64,000 bases of DNA from Methylobacterium oxalidis. GTDB taxonomy: Bacteria; Pseudomonadota; Alphaproteobacteria; Rhizobiales; Beijerinckiaceae. Position numbers and translations under genes: made by a program. The stretch's first letter is position 1. Each line of letters begins with the position of its first letter. The notes beneath the pieces were generated by a model that was given only the letters and a program-made list of their open reading frames with translations, did no database searches and was not told the DNA's origin. Below, in pieces: positions 42,043-49,974 of the stretch. The stretch is from the NCBI RefSeq assembly GCF_007992195.1, contig NZ_BJZU01000028.1:53281-117280 (forward strand), written 5' to 3'.

Positions 42043-42678
42043 ATGGACCGCAGGACCCTGCTCGCCCTTCTGCCCGCCGTCGCGCTCGCGCCCGCCCTGC
42101 TCTCGCTGGCGCCGCATACGGAGGAGGCCTTCGCTCAAGGCATCGATGCGAACGCCATCCTCAACGACCCGGAAGCGCCGATCTCCGGCAACCCGAAGGG
42201 CGACCTGACCATCGTCGCCTTCCTCGATTACAACTGCCCCTTCTGCAAGAAGGCTGAGCCCGACCTCACCCGCCTGGTGAAGGAGGACGGGCGCATCCGC
42301 GTCGTCCACAAGGACTGGCCGATCCTCGGCGACGCTTCCGTCTACGGCGCCCAGCTCGCCCTCGCGGCGAAATACCAGGGCCGCTACGACGCCGTGCACA
42401 GGGCGCTTATGGGCATCCCCGGCCGCAAGATCCCGAAGGAGCGGATGCTGGAGGCGGTGGCCGCCTCGGGCGTCGACATGGGCCGCCTGGAGGAGGACCG
42501 GCGGGCTCACCAAGCCGAGATCGGCGCCTTGCTCCAGCGCAACCTCGACCAGGCCGATGCCCTCGGCCTGCAGGGCACGCCGGTCTTCCTGATCGGCCCG
42601 CTGAAGGTCGCCGCGGCGCTTGACTACGACGGCTTCAAGCAGGCTGTGGCCCAGGCGCGCGCCAAGGGTCGCTCGTGA
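42043..42678 (+). CDS. Periplasmic DsbA-family thiol oxidoreductase
   Basis: 211 aa with a signal peptide (MDRRTLLALLPAVALAPALLSLAP) and a DsbA/DsbG-type thioredoxin fold: CPFC at 65-68 (FLDYNCPFCKKAEPDL) and the cis-Pro loop GTPVFLIG. Similar to ScsC and BdbD-like proteins (about 200 aa). It follows dsbD by 33 bases, so it may be reduced by DsbD (isomerase-like) rather than act as an oxidant. Confidence 0.88.
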   Translation: MDRRTLLALLPAVALAPALLSLAPHTEEAFAQGIDANAILNDPEAPISGNPKGDLTIVAFLDYNCPFCKKAEPDLTRLVKEDGRIRVVHKDWPILGDASVYGAQLALAAKYQGRYDAVHRALMGIPGRKIPKERMLEAVAASGVDMGRLEEDRRAHQAEIGALLQRNLDQADALGLQGTPVFLIGPLKVAAALDYDGFKQAVAQARAKGRS

Positions 42679-43526
42679 TGCGGCGGGTCTCACGTCTATC
42701 GGCGCTGGTGGCGCTCGCCTCGGCGCTTGGCGCCTGCACGGCCTCGATGGGGGCGCCGGCCCCGGTCGCGGAGGCCCGGCCGCAGATCGCCCCGGATGCC
42801 CTGCGCCGATACGCGGCCATCACGGACGAGCTCTTCCCCGTCGAGGCGATCGATCCGCGCGACCTCAAGGCCCGAAATGTCCGCCAGGTCGTCGATTACC
42901 CGACGAAGGAGCCACCCGGCACCCTCGTGGTCGACCCCTACAGGCGCTTCCTCTACCTCGTCATGGAGGGCGGCAAGGCGATGCGCTACGGCGTCGGGGT
43001 CGGCAAGGCCGGCTTCGAGTTCACCGGCGAGGCGACGGTCGCCCGCAAGGCATCCTGGCCGCGCTGGACGCCGACGCCCGACATGATCCGGCGTGACCCG
43101 GCCCGCAACGGACGCTGGGCCGGCGGCATGCCCGGCGGCGACAGGAACCCGCTCGGGGCGCGTGCGCTCTACCTGTTCAAGGACGGCAAGGACACGCTCT
43201 ACCGCATCCACGGCACCACGGAGCCCTGGAGCATCGGCGAGGCGGTCTCCTCGGGGTGCATCCGCATGCTGAACCAGGACGTGATCGACCTGCACCGGCG
43301 CGTGCCCACCGGCACCAAGGTCGTGGTGCTCGGGTCACGAGGCACCAGCCACGCCACGCGGCAAGTCGCGCCGGAGACGACCGGCAGCCTCGGGAGCGGC
43401 GCGTCGGCCGGACCGGAGCCGGACGACGGCCTCGACCATGCGCGGCTCGATAGCCTGTCCGCCCGCGCCTCGGAGGCGCCGGAGCCATTCACCGACGACG
43501 GAGAGCCGGATGACGACGGTCTTTAG
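42678..43526 (+). CDS. Lipoprotein L,D-transpeptidase (YkuD domain)
   Basis: 282 aa. The N-terminus has a lipobox (LASALGACTAS), and the YkuD domain (about 85-225) has LVVDPYRRFLYLVMEGGKAMRYGVGVG and the catalytic HGTTEPWSIGEAVSSGCIRM (His...Cys). The C-terminal 60 residues are acidic and disordered. The enzyme makes 3-3 peptidoglycan cross-links or anchors proteins. Its catalytic Cys must be kept reduced, which fits co-transcription with dsbD. It overlaps the upstream gene by 1 base; a GTG at 42675 is also possible. Confidence 0.88.
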   Translation: MRRVSRLSALVALASALGACTASMGAPAPVAEARPQIAPDALRRYAAITDELFPVEAIDPRDLKARNVRQVVDYPTKEPPGTLVVDPYRRFLYLVMEGGKAMRYGVGVGKAGFEFTGEATVARKASWPRWTPTPDMIRRDPARNGRWAGGMPGGDRNPLGARALYLFKDGKDTLYRIHGTTEPWSIGEAVSSGCIRMLNQDVIDLHRRVPTGTKVVVLGSRGTSHATRQVAPETTGSLGSGASAGPEPDDGLDHARLDSLSARASEAPEPFTDDGEPDDDGL

Positions 43527-43974
43527 GAGCCTGGCGCTCGCGGTCCTTCTCGCAACCCTCGGCATGGGGGCCGCCCACGCCGGCTCGAAAGCCCCGGCCG
43601 GGTACTACGCCAACCAGAAGGTGATCTATCATAACGGCGGCGGCCCCGACGGAGCCGCCTACTTCAAGCGCCTGCTCGGCAACCTGCGGAACCACGTCGA
43701 CGCCGTGGGCAAGGATCACGTCGAGATCCGCGTGGTGAGCCTCGGCGACGGGTTGGCTCTGTTCCAGGCCGCCGCCGAGGACAAGGAACTCGCCGGACGC
43801 ATCGACGCCCTCAAGGCCGCGGGCGTCAGGTTCCTGGTCTGCGCCAATACCTTGAGGGAGCGGAAGATCGACCGCGGCGCTCTCTATGCGGTGGGCGAGG
43901 ACGACATCGTGCCGAGCGGCGTCGCCGAGTTGGCGCGCCTGCAGGGCATGGGTTTCGCCTACATCCACCCGTAG
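43510..43974 (+). CDS. Periplasmic DsrE-like protein
   Basis: 154 aa with a signal peptide (SLALAVLLATLGMGAAHA) and a DsrE/YchN-like fold: KVIYHNGGGPDGAAYFKRLLGNLRNHVDAVGKDHVEIRVVSLGDGL and GVRFLVCANTLRERKI with a single conserved Cys. Such proteins bind sulfur as a persulfide. It overlaps the transpeptidase stop by 17 bases. The role in the operon is inferred: sulfur trafficking in the periplasm. Confidence 0.82.
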   Translation: MTTVFRSLALAVLLATLGMGAAHAGSKAPAGYYANQKVIYHNGGGPDGAAYFKRLLGNLRNHVDAVGKDHVEIRVVSLGDGLALFQAAAEDKELAGRIDALKAAGVRFLVCANTLRERKIDRGALYAVGEDDIVPSGVAELARLQGMGFAYIHP

Positions 43975-44009
43975 CGCGGGGAACGGGAAGCCGTTCCGGC
44001 GCCCTCTCG

Positions 44010-44468
44010 TCAGAGCCTAGCTGCCATGAGGGCGTGGCTTGCCCGGCTGTCGTGGTCACCCGGACCCGGTCCGATAGGGCCGAAATCACCTCTGAGCGCC
44101 TTCAGGGCGTTGCGCTCGACCTCGATCTCACGAGCCGTACGGAAGCCGAGGCGCCGAAGGACCGGCAAGGGCGGGCACCAGCCCTGCACTGCGTGCTGGA
44201 GGAGGAACGCGGTCACCGCCAGGGGCAGGGCAAGCCACCGTCGGTCCGTGGTCAGGCCCAACACCGTTCCGGTGAGCGCCAGCGTCGCGGCGTTGGCCTC
44301 CAGCGTCCGCTCGATGTCCCACTCCGCGTCAAGCTCGCGCAGGCGGCGACCGATGTCTTGCGGGCGCTCGGCATGCCAGCGGACGCTCGCATCGAGGTCG
44401 GCAGCGATGCGCCGGTTGTCGCGCACGCCTGTGTGAAGCGAAACCCGCTCCGCTGTTCCAGGGATCAT
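44010..44468 (-). CDS. DUF2892 inner-membrane protein
   Basis: 152 aa. Hydrophobic segments at about 60-73 (ALTGTVLGLTTD) and 76-94 (RWLALPLAVTAFLLQHAV) fit the YgaP-type membrane domain (DUF2892), usually found with rhodanese in sulfur operons. The N-terminal half is unusually long and charged (DASVRWHAERPQDIGRRLRELDAEW). It starts 21 bases from the BigR-type operator at 44489 and is divergent from pmpA, so it probably shares control. Confidence 0.65.
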   Translation of the reverse strand: MIPGTAERVSLHTGVRDNRRIAADLDASVRWHAERPQDIGRRLRELDAEWDIERTLEANAATLALTGTVLGLTTDRRWLALPLAVTAFLLQHAVQGWCPPLPVLRRLGFRTAREIEVERNALKALRGDFGPIGPGPGDHDSRASHALMAARL

Positions 44469-44488
44469 CGATCGCCTCCTCTTGACGT

Positions 44489-44511
44489 TACATTAGATGT
44501 CACTAATTAAG
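44489..44511. promoter_or_regulatory. Candidate BigR operator before the persulfide operon
   Basis: A 23-nt element nearly identical to the one at 37390-37412 (18 of 23). It begins a longer inverted repeat, ATTAGATG (44492-44499) ... CATCTAAT (44515-44522). TTGACG at 44482-44487 and TAATTA at 44504-44509 form a sigma-70-like promoter with 16-bp spacing over the operator. Confidence 0.65.
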
Positions 44512-44631
44512 CATCATCTAATTCTAGCGCGGTTCGGGGATGGACCCCGTCCATGACAACCCCAGTGGCGGCGTGTGGATCATGCATCGCCCACGGGTGT
44601 GCCCCTTGCCGCGCGTCGGGAGTGACTGACC

Positions 44632-45057
44632 ATGGACAGCTTCACGCCATTGAGCGCCCTCCTCGGCGGCGGCCTGATCGGCGCTTCCGCAGCCCTGCTC
44701 CTGCTCCTCAACGGACGCATCGCCGGCATCAGCGGCATCCTCGGCGGCCTGCTCGCCTCGCCTTCGCGCGAGACCGGCTGGCGAGCCGCCTTCCTGGCCG
44801 GGCTGGTCCTGGCACCGCTAGTCTACGCCGGCTTGGGCGGGAGCCTGCCGGCGGTGACGGTCAGCGCCTCGTTTCCGCTCATCGTGGTCGCAGGTCTGCT
44901 CGTCGGCTTCGGTGCACGCCTCGGGGCCGGCTGTACCAGCGGTCACGGCGTCTGCGGCATCGGTCGCGGCTCGCCCCGCTCGCTGATCGCGACCGGCACC
45001 TTCATGGCCGTCGCCATCCTGACCGTCCTCGTCACCCGTCACCTGCTCGGAGCCTGA
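44632..45057 (+). CDS. pmpA: YeeE/YedE family sulfur transporter subunit (PmpA-like)
   Basis: 141 aa with four membrane segments and the YeeE/YedE signature ARLGAGCTSGHGVCG. The conserved cysteines move thiosulfate or sulfur units across the membrane. The half-length form pairs with a second half-length protein (45061), as in PmpAB. First gene of the sulfide operon. Confidence 0.88.
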   Translation: MDSFTPLSALLGGGLIGASAALLLLLNGRIAGISGILGGLLASPSRETGWRAAFLAGLVLAPLVYAGLGGSLPAVTVSASFPLIVVAGLLVGFGARLGAGCTSGHGVCGIGRGSPRSLIATGTFMAVAILTVLVTRHLLGA

Positions 45058-45060
45058 GCC

Positions 45061-45510
45061 ATGGCCAAGACCGTCTCCGCCTTCACCGTCGGCCTGTTGT
45101 TCGGGATCGGGCTGCTCGTTTCCGGCATGGCCAACCCGGCGAAAGTCCTGGCCTTCCTCGACGTGACCGGACGCTGGGATCCGAGCCTCGCCTTTGTCAT
45201 GGCGGGCGCCGTCGCTGTCTCGGCCGCCGGCTACCGCGTCGCGCGACGGCGCGGCCGGCCGGTGCTCGCGCCCCGGTTGGAGATCCCGACCCGGCGCGAC
45301 CTCGACCCGCGCCTGCTCGTCGGCGCCGCGCTCTTCGGCGTCGGCTGGGGTCTGGTCGGCCTCTGCCCCGGACCCGCCCTGACCATCCTCTCGGTGGTGC
45401 CGGCCCCCGCCCCGACCTTCGTGGCCGCCATGGCCGTGGGCATGCTGATGTTCCGCCTCGTGCCATCGTCGACCTCGAACCCGAAGGCAGTCCGGGGAGC
45501 CGACGCTTGA
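45061..45510 (+). CDS. pmpB: YeeE/YedE family sulfur transporter subunit (PmpB-like, DUF6691)
   Basis: 149 aa. Four membrane segments; LLFGIGLLVSGMANPAKVLAFLDVTG and GVGWGLVGLCPGPAL are typical. It begins 3 bases after the pmpA stop, so the two subunits are made together, and overlaps the tauE start by 1 base. Confidence 0.88.
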   Translation: MAKTVSAFTVGLLFGIGLLVSGMANPAKVLAFLDVTGRWDPSLAFVMAGAVAVSAAGYRVARRRGRPVLAPRLEIPTRRDLDPRLLVGAALFGVGWGLVGLCPGPALTILSVVPAPAPTFVAAMAVGMLMFRLVPSSTSNPKAVRGADA

Positions 45511-46316
45511 TGCCCGGCTTGCTCACATCCGGTCTCGCGACCGGCTCGGGCGGGGTCGTCGGCGTGATCCTCGGCCTCGTCGGCGGGGGCGGCTCGATCC
45601 TGGCGGTCCCGCTCCTGACCTACGTGGTCGGGGTGAGCTCGCCCCATGTGGCGATCGGCACCAGTGCCCTGGCGGTCTCGGTCAGCGCGGCCGGCAACCT
45701 TGTCCCGCAATGGCGGGCCGGGAACGTGAAGTGGCGCTGCGCGGCGGTGTTCTCGGCGGCCGGCGTCCTCGGTGCGCTCGCCGGCTCGACGGCAGCCAAG
45801 GCGGTCGATGGGCAGAGCCTGCTGGCGCTGTTCGGGGTGGTGATGCTCGTGGTCGGGGGGCTGATGCTGCGCAAGCGGCGCGGCGAGGGCGACCCGGAGG
45901 TGCGCCTGACCAAGGCCAGCGCCCCGGTGCTCCTGCCCTGGCTGCTCGGCATCGGCTTCGCTGTGGGCCTGTTCTCCGGTTTCTTCGGCATCGGCGGGGG
46001 ATTCCTGATCGTGCCGGGCCTGATGCTGGCGACCTCGATGCCGCTGCCGATGGCCATCGGCACCTCGCTGGTGGCGGTCAGCGCCTTCGGAGCCGCCACC
46101 GCGGCAAGCTACGCCGTCTCAGGCCTGATCGACTGGCCGTTGGCCGGCCTGTTCGTCCTGGGCGGCGTGCTCGGCGGCCTCGTCGGTGCCGGCCTCGGCC
46201 GACGGCTCAGCCAGCACAAGCGCGCCCTGACCCTCACCTTCGCCGGCCTCGTGATCCTGGTCGGCCTCTACGTGGTCGCCCGCGGAGCCCTGCCGCTCCT
46301 CGGAGCCACAACCTGA
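45510..46316 (+). CDS. tauE: TauE/SafE-family sulfite exporter
   Basis: 268 aa with about eight membrane segments and the TauE motifs LGLVGGGGSILAVPLLTYVVG and GFFGIGGGFLIVPGLMLA. The start is an ATG overlapping the pmpB stop (TGATG). It likely exports sulfite made by Blh-type persulfide oxidation. Confidence 0.9.
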   Translation: MPGLLTSGLATGSGGVVGVILGLVGGGGSILAVPLLTYVVGVSSPHVAIGTSALAVSVSAAGNLVPQWRAGNVKWRCAAVFSAAGVLGALAGSTAAKAVDGQSLLALFGVVMLVVGGLMLRKRRGEGDPEVRLTKASAPVLLPWLLGIGFAVGLFSGFFGIGGGFLIVPGLMLATSMPLPMAIGTSLVAVSAFGAATAASYAVSGLIDWPLAGLFVLGGVLGGLVGAGLGRRLSQHKRALTLTFAGLVILVGLYVVARGALPLLGATT

Positions 46317-46335
46317 ACTCGGAAGGAGGAGATCC

Positions 46336-47247
46336 ATGTCCGACCAGACCATCCCGTCGTTGCGCGGTCGACCCATCGTGACCGGCTTCCACGACGAGAC
46401 GACCGGCAGCATCCAGTACGTCGTCGCCGATCCCGAGACGAAGCGCTGCGCCATCATCGACCCGGTGCTCGACTTCGACCCGAAGTCCGGGGCGACCGCC
46501 ACCCGCTCCGCCGACGCCCTGCTCGCCCATATCGAGCGCGAGGGCTACGAGTTGGAGTGGATCCTCGACACCCACCCGCACGCCGACCACTTCTCGGCGG
46601 CCGGCCACCTGCACGACAAGACCGGCGTCCCGACCGCCATCGGCGAGAAGGTGGTCGAGGTGCAGCGGCTCTGGAAGGGGCTCTACAACCTGCCCGACAC
46701 GTTCCGGACGGACGGCTCGCAGTGGGACCGGCTCTTCGCCGACGGCGAGCGCTTCCGGATCGGCAACCTCGACGCCGAGGTGATGTTCACGCCGGGCCAT
46801 ACCCTGGCCTCCATCGCCTACCGGGTGGGCGACGCCGCCTTCATCCACGACACCCTGTTCATGCCCGACAGCGGCTCGGCGCGGGCCGACTTCCCGGGCG
46901 GCAGCGCGCACGCACTCTGGCGCAGCATCCAGCGCATCCTGGCTCTGCCGGAGGAGACCCGGCTGTTCACCGGGCACGATTACCGCCCGGGTGGGCGCGA
47001 GGCGGCCTGGGAGAGCACGGTCGCCCGGCAACGGGCGGAGAACCCACACCTCGTCGAGACCCCGAGCGAGGAGGCGTTCGTCCGCATGCGCGAGGCCCGC
47101 GACCGCGAACTGCCGATGCCCAAGCTCATCCTGCATTCCCTGCAGGTAAACATCCGTGGCGGCCGCCTGCCCGAGCCCGAGGCGAACGGCCGGCGTTACC
47201 TGAAGATCCCGCTGGACGCCCTCGACGGCGCGGCCTGGGGCGCGTGA
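46336..47247 (+). CDS. blh: Blh/ETHE1-type persulfide dioxygenase (metallo-beta-lactamase fold)
   Basis: 303 aa, MBL fold. The metal site THPHADHFSAAGHLHD (HxHxDH), GHT at FTPGHTLAS and HDTLFMPDSGSARADFPGGSA are typical of the Blh/ETHE1 group, which oxidises glutathione persulfide to sulfite. Located after tauE and before a rhodanese, the standard BigR-controlled H2S detoxification set. Confidence 0.92.
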   Translation: MSDQTIPSLRGRPIVTGFHDETTGSIQYVVADPETKRCAIIDPVLDFDPKSGATATRSADALLAHIEREGYELEWILDTHPHADHFSAAGHLHDKTGVPTAIGEKVVEVQRLWKGLYNLPDTFRTDGSQWDRLFADGERFRIGNLDAEVMFTPGHTLASIAYRVGDAAFIHDTLFMPDSGSARADFPGGSAHALWRSIQRILALPEETRLFTGHDYRPGGREAAWESTVARQRAENPHLVETPSEEAFVRMREARDRELPMPKLILHSLQVNIRGGRLPEPEANGRRYLKIPLDALDGAAWGA

Positions 47248-47252
47248 CGGAG

Positions 47253-47645
47253 ATGACCATGACCACGAAGAGCGCGAAGGACTTGGTGGCGGAAGCCAAC
47301 CGCGAGGTGGAGACTCTATCGGCCGAGGAGGCGCTCGCACGCCTCGGCCAGACCGACACGGTGCTCGTCGACGTTCGGGAAGGCGAAGAATTGGCCAAGA
47401 CCGGCAGGATCGCCGGCGCGGTCCATGTGCCGCGCGGCTTCCTAGAGTTCCAGGCCGATCCGAAGAGCCCGACCCACAAGGCCGAGCTCGGGGATGGCAG
47501 GAGGCTGGTTCTCTACTGCGGCTCGGGCAACCGATCGGCCTTGGCCGCCAAGACCCTCAAGGACATGGGGCTCAGGTCCGTCGCCCATGTCGCCGGGGGC
47601 TTCACCGCATTGGAGAAGGCGGGCGCGCCAGTCGACCGGGGGTGA
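47253..47645 (+). CDS. Rhodanese-like sulfurtransferase
   Basis: 130 aa, one rhodanese domain: VLVDVREGEELAKTGRIAGAVHVPRGFLEFQAD and LVLYCGSGNRSALAAKTL, with the catalytic Cys of the CGSGNRS loop. It presumably transfers sulfur between glutathione persulfide and acceptors. It is the last gene of the operon, 5 bases after blh, with a GACGGAG ribosome site. Confidence 0.9.
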   Translation: MTMTTKSAKDLVAEANREVETLSAEEALARLGQTDTVLVDVREGEELAKTGRIAGAVHVPRGFLEFQADPKSPTHKAELGDGRRLVLYCGSGNRSALAAKTLKDMGLRSVAHVAGGFTALEKAGAPVDRG

Positions 47646-48298
47646 AAAAGGCCGCCACGACCGGCGCCTGATCTACCGGAACGGATCAAGCTGGGGCGAA
47701 AGCGGCTCCTTACACGGGCAAGCTGATCGGATTTTCCCTCATCGCCCCGGAGACCTGTGTTCGCCCGACCGCGGCTATACCTTGACCGCATCGGTCGGGT
47801 GTTTCCCTTGACCAGTCGGCACCCTTACCGGATGCCTATCGTTCCGCCCCTGCGCGCCGCCATGCATGCTGCCCGGACAAACCTCGTTGCGGATGCGATC
47901 TGATTAGCCGCCGCGCCGTCGCGGCGCCCTTCACCGAAGACCGTACCAAGCCGCCCGCGAAGGATGACTTGACCGCGCACGGCAGTCCAAGGTGTCTCGG
48001 ATGATCCTGCGATCGGCCCGGATCGAGCCGCACCCGGTCAAGTCATCCTTCGCGGGCTTGATAACCGTGTCCCAAATTATGGGGTCTGACAGGGCTTCGC
48101 TTGCCGCTTTATGGGTTTGCATCGTCGCGAATTATGGGGCCAGAGGGGCTCGAAAAAGGCAATCGCATCTGGAGTGCCAGCTCATTTTATGGGTATCTGC
48201 ACAGCGAACGCCGGATCGCGCGGGCCCGGGCCGAGGCGCGCCCGACTGCGCAGGCCCTCGTCGGGCAGGCGGCCGTACTGGCAACGGGGGGCCAACCC
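47646..48298. other. Probable left border of the accessory island
   Basis: 653 bp with no convincing gene. It contains the 23-bp inverted repeat (listed) and four short AT-rich words of TTATGGG type (48077, 48109, 48131, 48187) that stand out in GC-rich DNA. It probably marks a junction between the sulfur operon and the defence-rich block. Confidence 0.4.
47953..48057. repeat. Perfect 23-bp inverted repeat with 59-bp loop
   Basis: The left arm (47953-47975) starts GCCCGCGAAGGATGACTTG and the right arm (48035-48057) is its exact complement. No gene is enclosed. It may be remains of a transposon end, a recombination site or a very large hairpin. Confidence 0.6.
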
Positions 48299-48520
48299 AT
48301 GCTCGCGGCCGTCGCCGAGATCCGGGCGATCGGCGAGCTGCTCTACGGGACCCGGTGGACCGCGGAGCTCGCCTGGGACGTCGGCAAGGACACCCGTCAG
48401 GTCCGACGCTGGCTCTCCGGCGAAGCCGCCGTCTCGGAGCGGGCGCTCTCGTGGGCACGCAAGCTGGCCCGGCGCCGGGCCCGCCAGATCGACGCCCTCG
48501 GCGGCCGGGACGACGACTAG
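48299..48520 (+). CDS. Small HTH-like DNA-binding protein
   Basis: 73 aa from an ATG with a GGGGGG site 7 bases upstream. The sequence EIRAIGELLYGTRWTAELAWDVGKDTRQVRRWLSGEAAVSERAL has the form of XRE-like HTH domains common in prophage and island genes (LxxxxYGxxWxxxLAxDLGVxxRTVRRWxxG). Its last 4 bases overlap the tail of the convergent secreted-protein gene. Likely a local regulator. Confidence 0.6.
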   Translation: MLAAVAEIRAIGELLYGTRWTAELAWDVGKDTRQVRRWLSGEAAVSERALSWARKLARRRARQIDALGGRDDD

Positions 48521-48813
48521 CGGCAGCGCCGGAAGACCGCGCCGTCGTGCTCCAGGCTGCCGTCGGGGCACACGACGAGGTCGGTGTCGTACGGGACCTC
48601 CGCGCCGCCCATGCCGAAACACCTCGGGGCCCGGACGCGGCCGTCGGCGATCGTGGCGGTCGCGCAGTCCATCAAATCGATGCCGACCCCGCGCCCGGGC
48701 CCGATTGAGATGTCGGGGAGGTCCTGGCCGACCGCGCAGTAGCGGCCCGGCGCGGGCCGGGGCTCCGCAGCCGCCGGGGCGACGGCGAGGACGAGGGCGA
48801 GGAAGGTGCGCAT
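48517..48813 (-). CDS. Small secreted Cys-containing protein, paralogue of 5102-5386
   Basis: 98 aa: signal peptide (MRTFLALVLAVAPAAA), then PAPGRYCAVGQDLPDISIGPGRGVGIDLMDC...RVRAPRCFGMGGAEVPYD...CPDGSLEHDGAVFRRCR. Six cysteines suggest disulfides. A second copy at 5102 aligns residue for residue but lacks the signal peptide. It is last in the minus-strand operon, 1 base after the phosphoesterase gene. Function unknown. Confidence 0.65.
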   Translation of the reverse strand: MRTFLALVLAVAPAAAEPRPAPGRYCAVGQDLPDISIGPGRGVGIDLMDCATATIADGRVRAPRCFGMGGAEVPYDTDLVVCPDGSLEHDGAVFRRCR

Positions 48814-48814
48814 C

Positions 48815-49645
48815 TCAGATCTCCATGACGAGGAAGGGGTCGAAGGCGGGGTTCTCCAGCTCGACGGCCCACATGCCGTCCCGGCGCCGGTGCGAGGTGT
48901 CGTGCCCGCGGGCGTTGGCGATCACCCTCGTGCGCCCGATGCGGTAGTCGGCCGACCGATGCACGTGCCCATGGATCCAGATGTTCGGGGCGCCGGGGCC
49001 CTCCATCAGCGGCGTCAGGTCGCTCGCGTAGGCGGCGTCGATCGGCTCGCGGACCTCGCCGTGCAGGAGGCTGCGCGGGTGTGGAGCGTGGTGCGTGACG
49101 ACGATCCGTGGTCCGTTCCAAGGCTCCGCGAGCCGCCCCTCGATGCACGCCCGGTGCTGCCGGTGCAGCGCGAGCGCGGCCGGCGGCCGGAACGGCGCGG
49201 GGGTGCCGTTTCGATCCCGGATCTGCACCAGCCTGTGATCCCTCATGCCGACTTGGCGGTCCCCGGCGACGCGCATCGCGAGCTCGCGACGCTCCTCGCC
49301 CGCGATCGCGTAGTCCGTCCAGAGCGTCGCCCCGGTGATCTCGACGCCGTCGACGAGGCAGGCCTGCCCGCTGTCGAGGAGCGTGATCCCTGCGGCCTCG
49401 GCGAGGTCCCGGGCGCTGGCGAGCTCGTCCGGGTAGCGCGCGCGCCACATGTCGTGATTGCCCGGCACATAGACGACCTCCCGCGCCCGGGGGACGACGT
49501 GCTCCGCCAGCCACGGGAGCGCCCTCCGGGTGAGGCCGTCGGCCACATCTCCGGCGACGATCGCAATGTCCACGCGCGGGCCCGGCGGCGGCGTCCACGG
49601 CGTCGCGTCGACGTGCAGGTCGGACAGGATCCAGACCGTGACCAT
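48815..49645 (-). CDS. Calcineurin-like metallophosphoesterase
   Basis: 276 aa with the full set of metal motifs: SDLHVD (DxH), AIVAGDVADG (GDxxD), VYVPGNHDMW (GNHD), IVVTHHAPH and IHGHVHRS (GHxH). No signal peptide or membrane segment, so it is cytosolic. It could cleave phosphoesters such as cyclic nucleotides, RNA or DNA ends. The start overlaps the upstream stop by 1 base; part of the AAA+ operon. Confidence 0.9.
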   Translation of the reverse strand: MVTVWILSDLHVDATPWTPPPGPRVDIAIVAGDVADGLTRRALPWLAEHVVPRAREVVYVPGNHDMWRARYPDELASARDLAEAAGITLLDSGQACLVDGVEITGATLWTDYAIAGEERRELAMRVAGDRQVGMRDHRLVQIRDRNGTPAPFRPPAALALHRQHRACIEGRLAEPWNGPRIVVTHHAPHPRSLLHGEVREPIDAAYASDLTPLMEGPGAPNIWIHGHVHRSADYRIGRTRVIANARGHDTSHRRRDGMWAVELENPAFDPFLVMEI

Positions 49646-49974
49646 CACTCTCCCCCCTCGCACCAGGCGGTGCCGTCTGCCTCGAACCACGCGGCCGCCG
49701 CTCGTACGACGACCCGCCCCTCGATCCGGAAGCCGCTCTCCGTGAGCCGGTACCTGAGCCGGCGCGCGCCCGGCGGCCGGGGCAGGTCGGCGAGTTCGCC
49801 GGAGGCCCACGCATGGACGTCGCGCGCGCCCGCCCGCAGGCACCGGAGGCGGGCCACCTCGGATGCCCGGAAGGCGACACCGATGAGGACGACCCCGAGC
49901 CGGTGGCCGACCACGCGTCCGGAAATGCGGACGCTCCACCGGCAGCGGGTGCGGTTGCGGTAGACGTCAGCCAC
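49645..49974 (-). CDS. Hypothetical 109-aa basic protein
   Basis: Starts at a GTG inside the 3' end of the zinc-ribbon gene (8-base overlap). The product (ADVYRNRTRCRWSVRISGRVVGHRLGVVLIGVAF...) has mixed strands and helices, no motif. It lies between the zinc-ribbon and phosphoesterase genes, and every junction in this operon overlaps or is nearly so, which supports coding. Confidence 0.55.
   Translation of the reverse strand: MADVYRNRTRCRWSVRISGRVVGHRLGVVLIGVAFRASEVARLRCLRAGARDVHAWASGELADLPRPPGARRLRYRLTESGFRIEGRVVVRAAAAWFEADGTAWCEGGE

Noticed and set aside
40843..42693. Minus-strand frame of 616 codons
   Set aside because: Antisense to dsbD and the DsbA-like gene, no domains.
48077..48195. 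Four TTATGGG words read as transposon ends
   Set aside because: They are short, unequally spaced and have no transposase nearby; noted only as AT-rich oddities.
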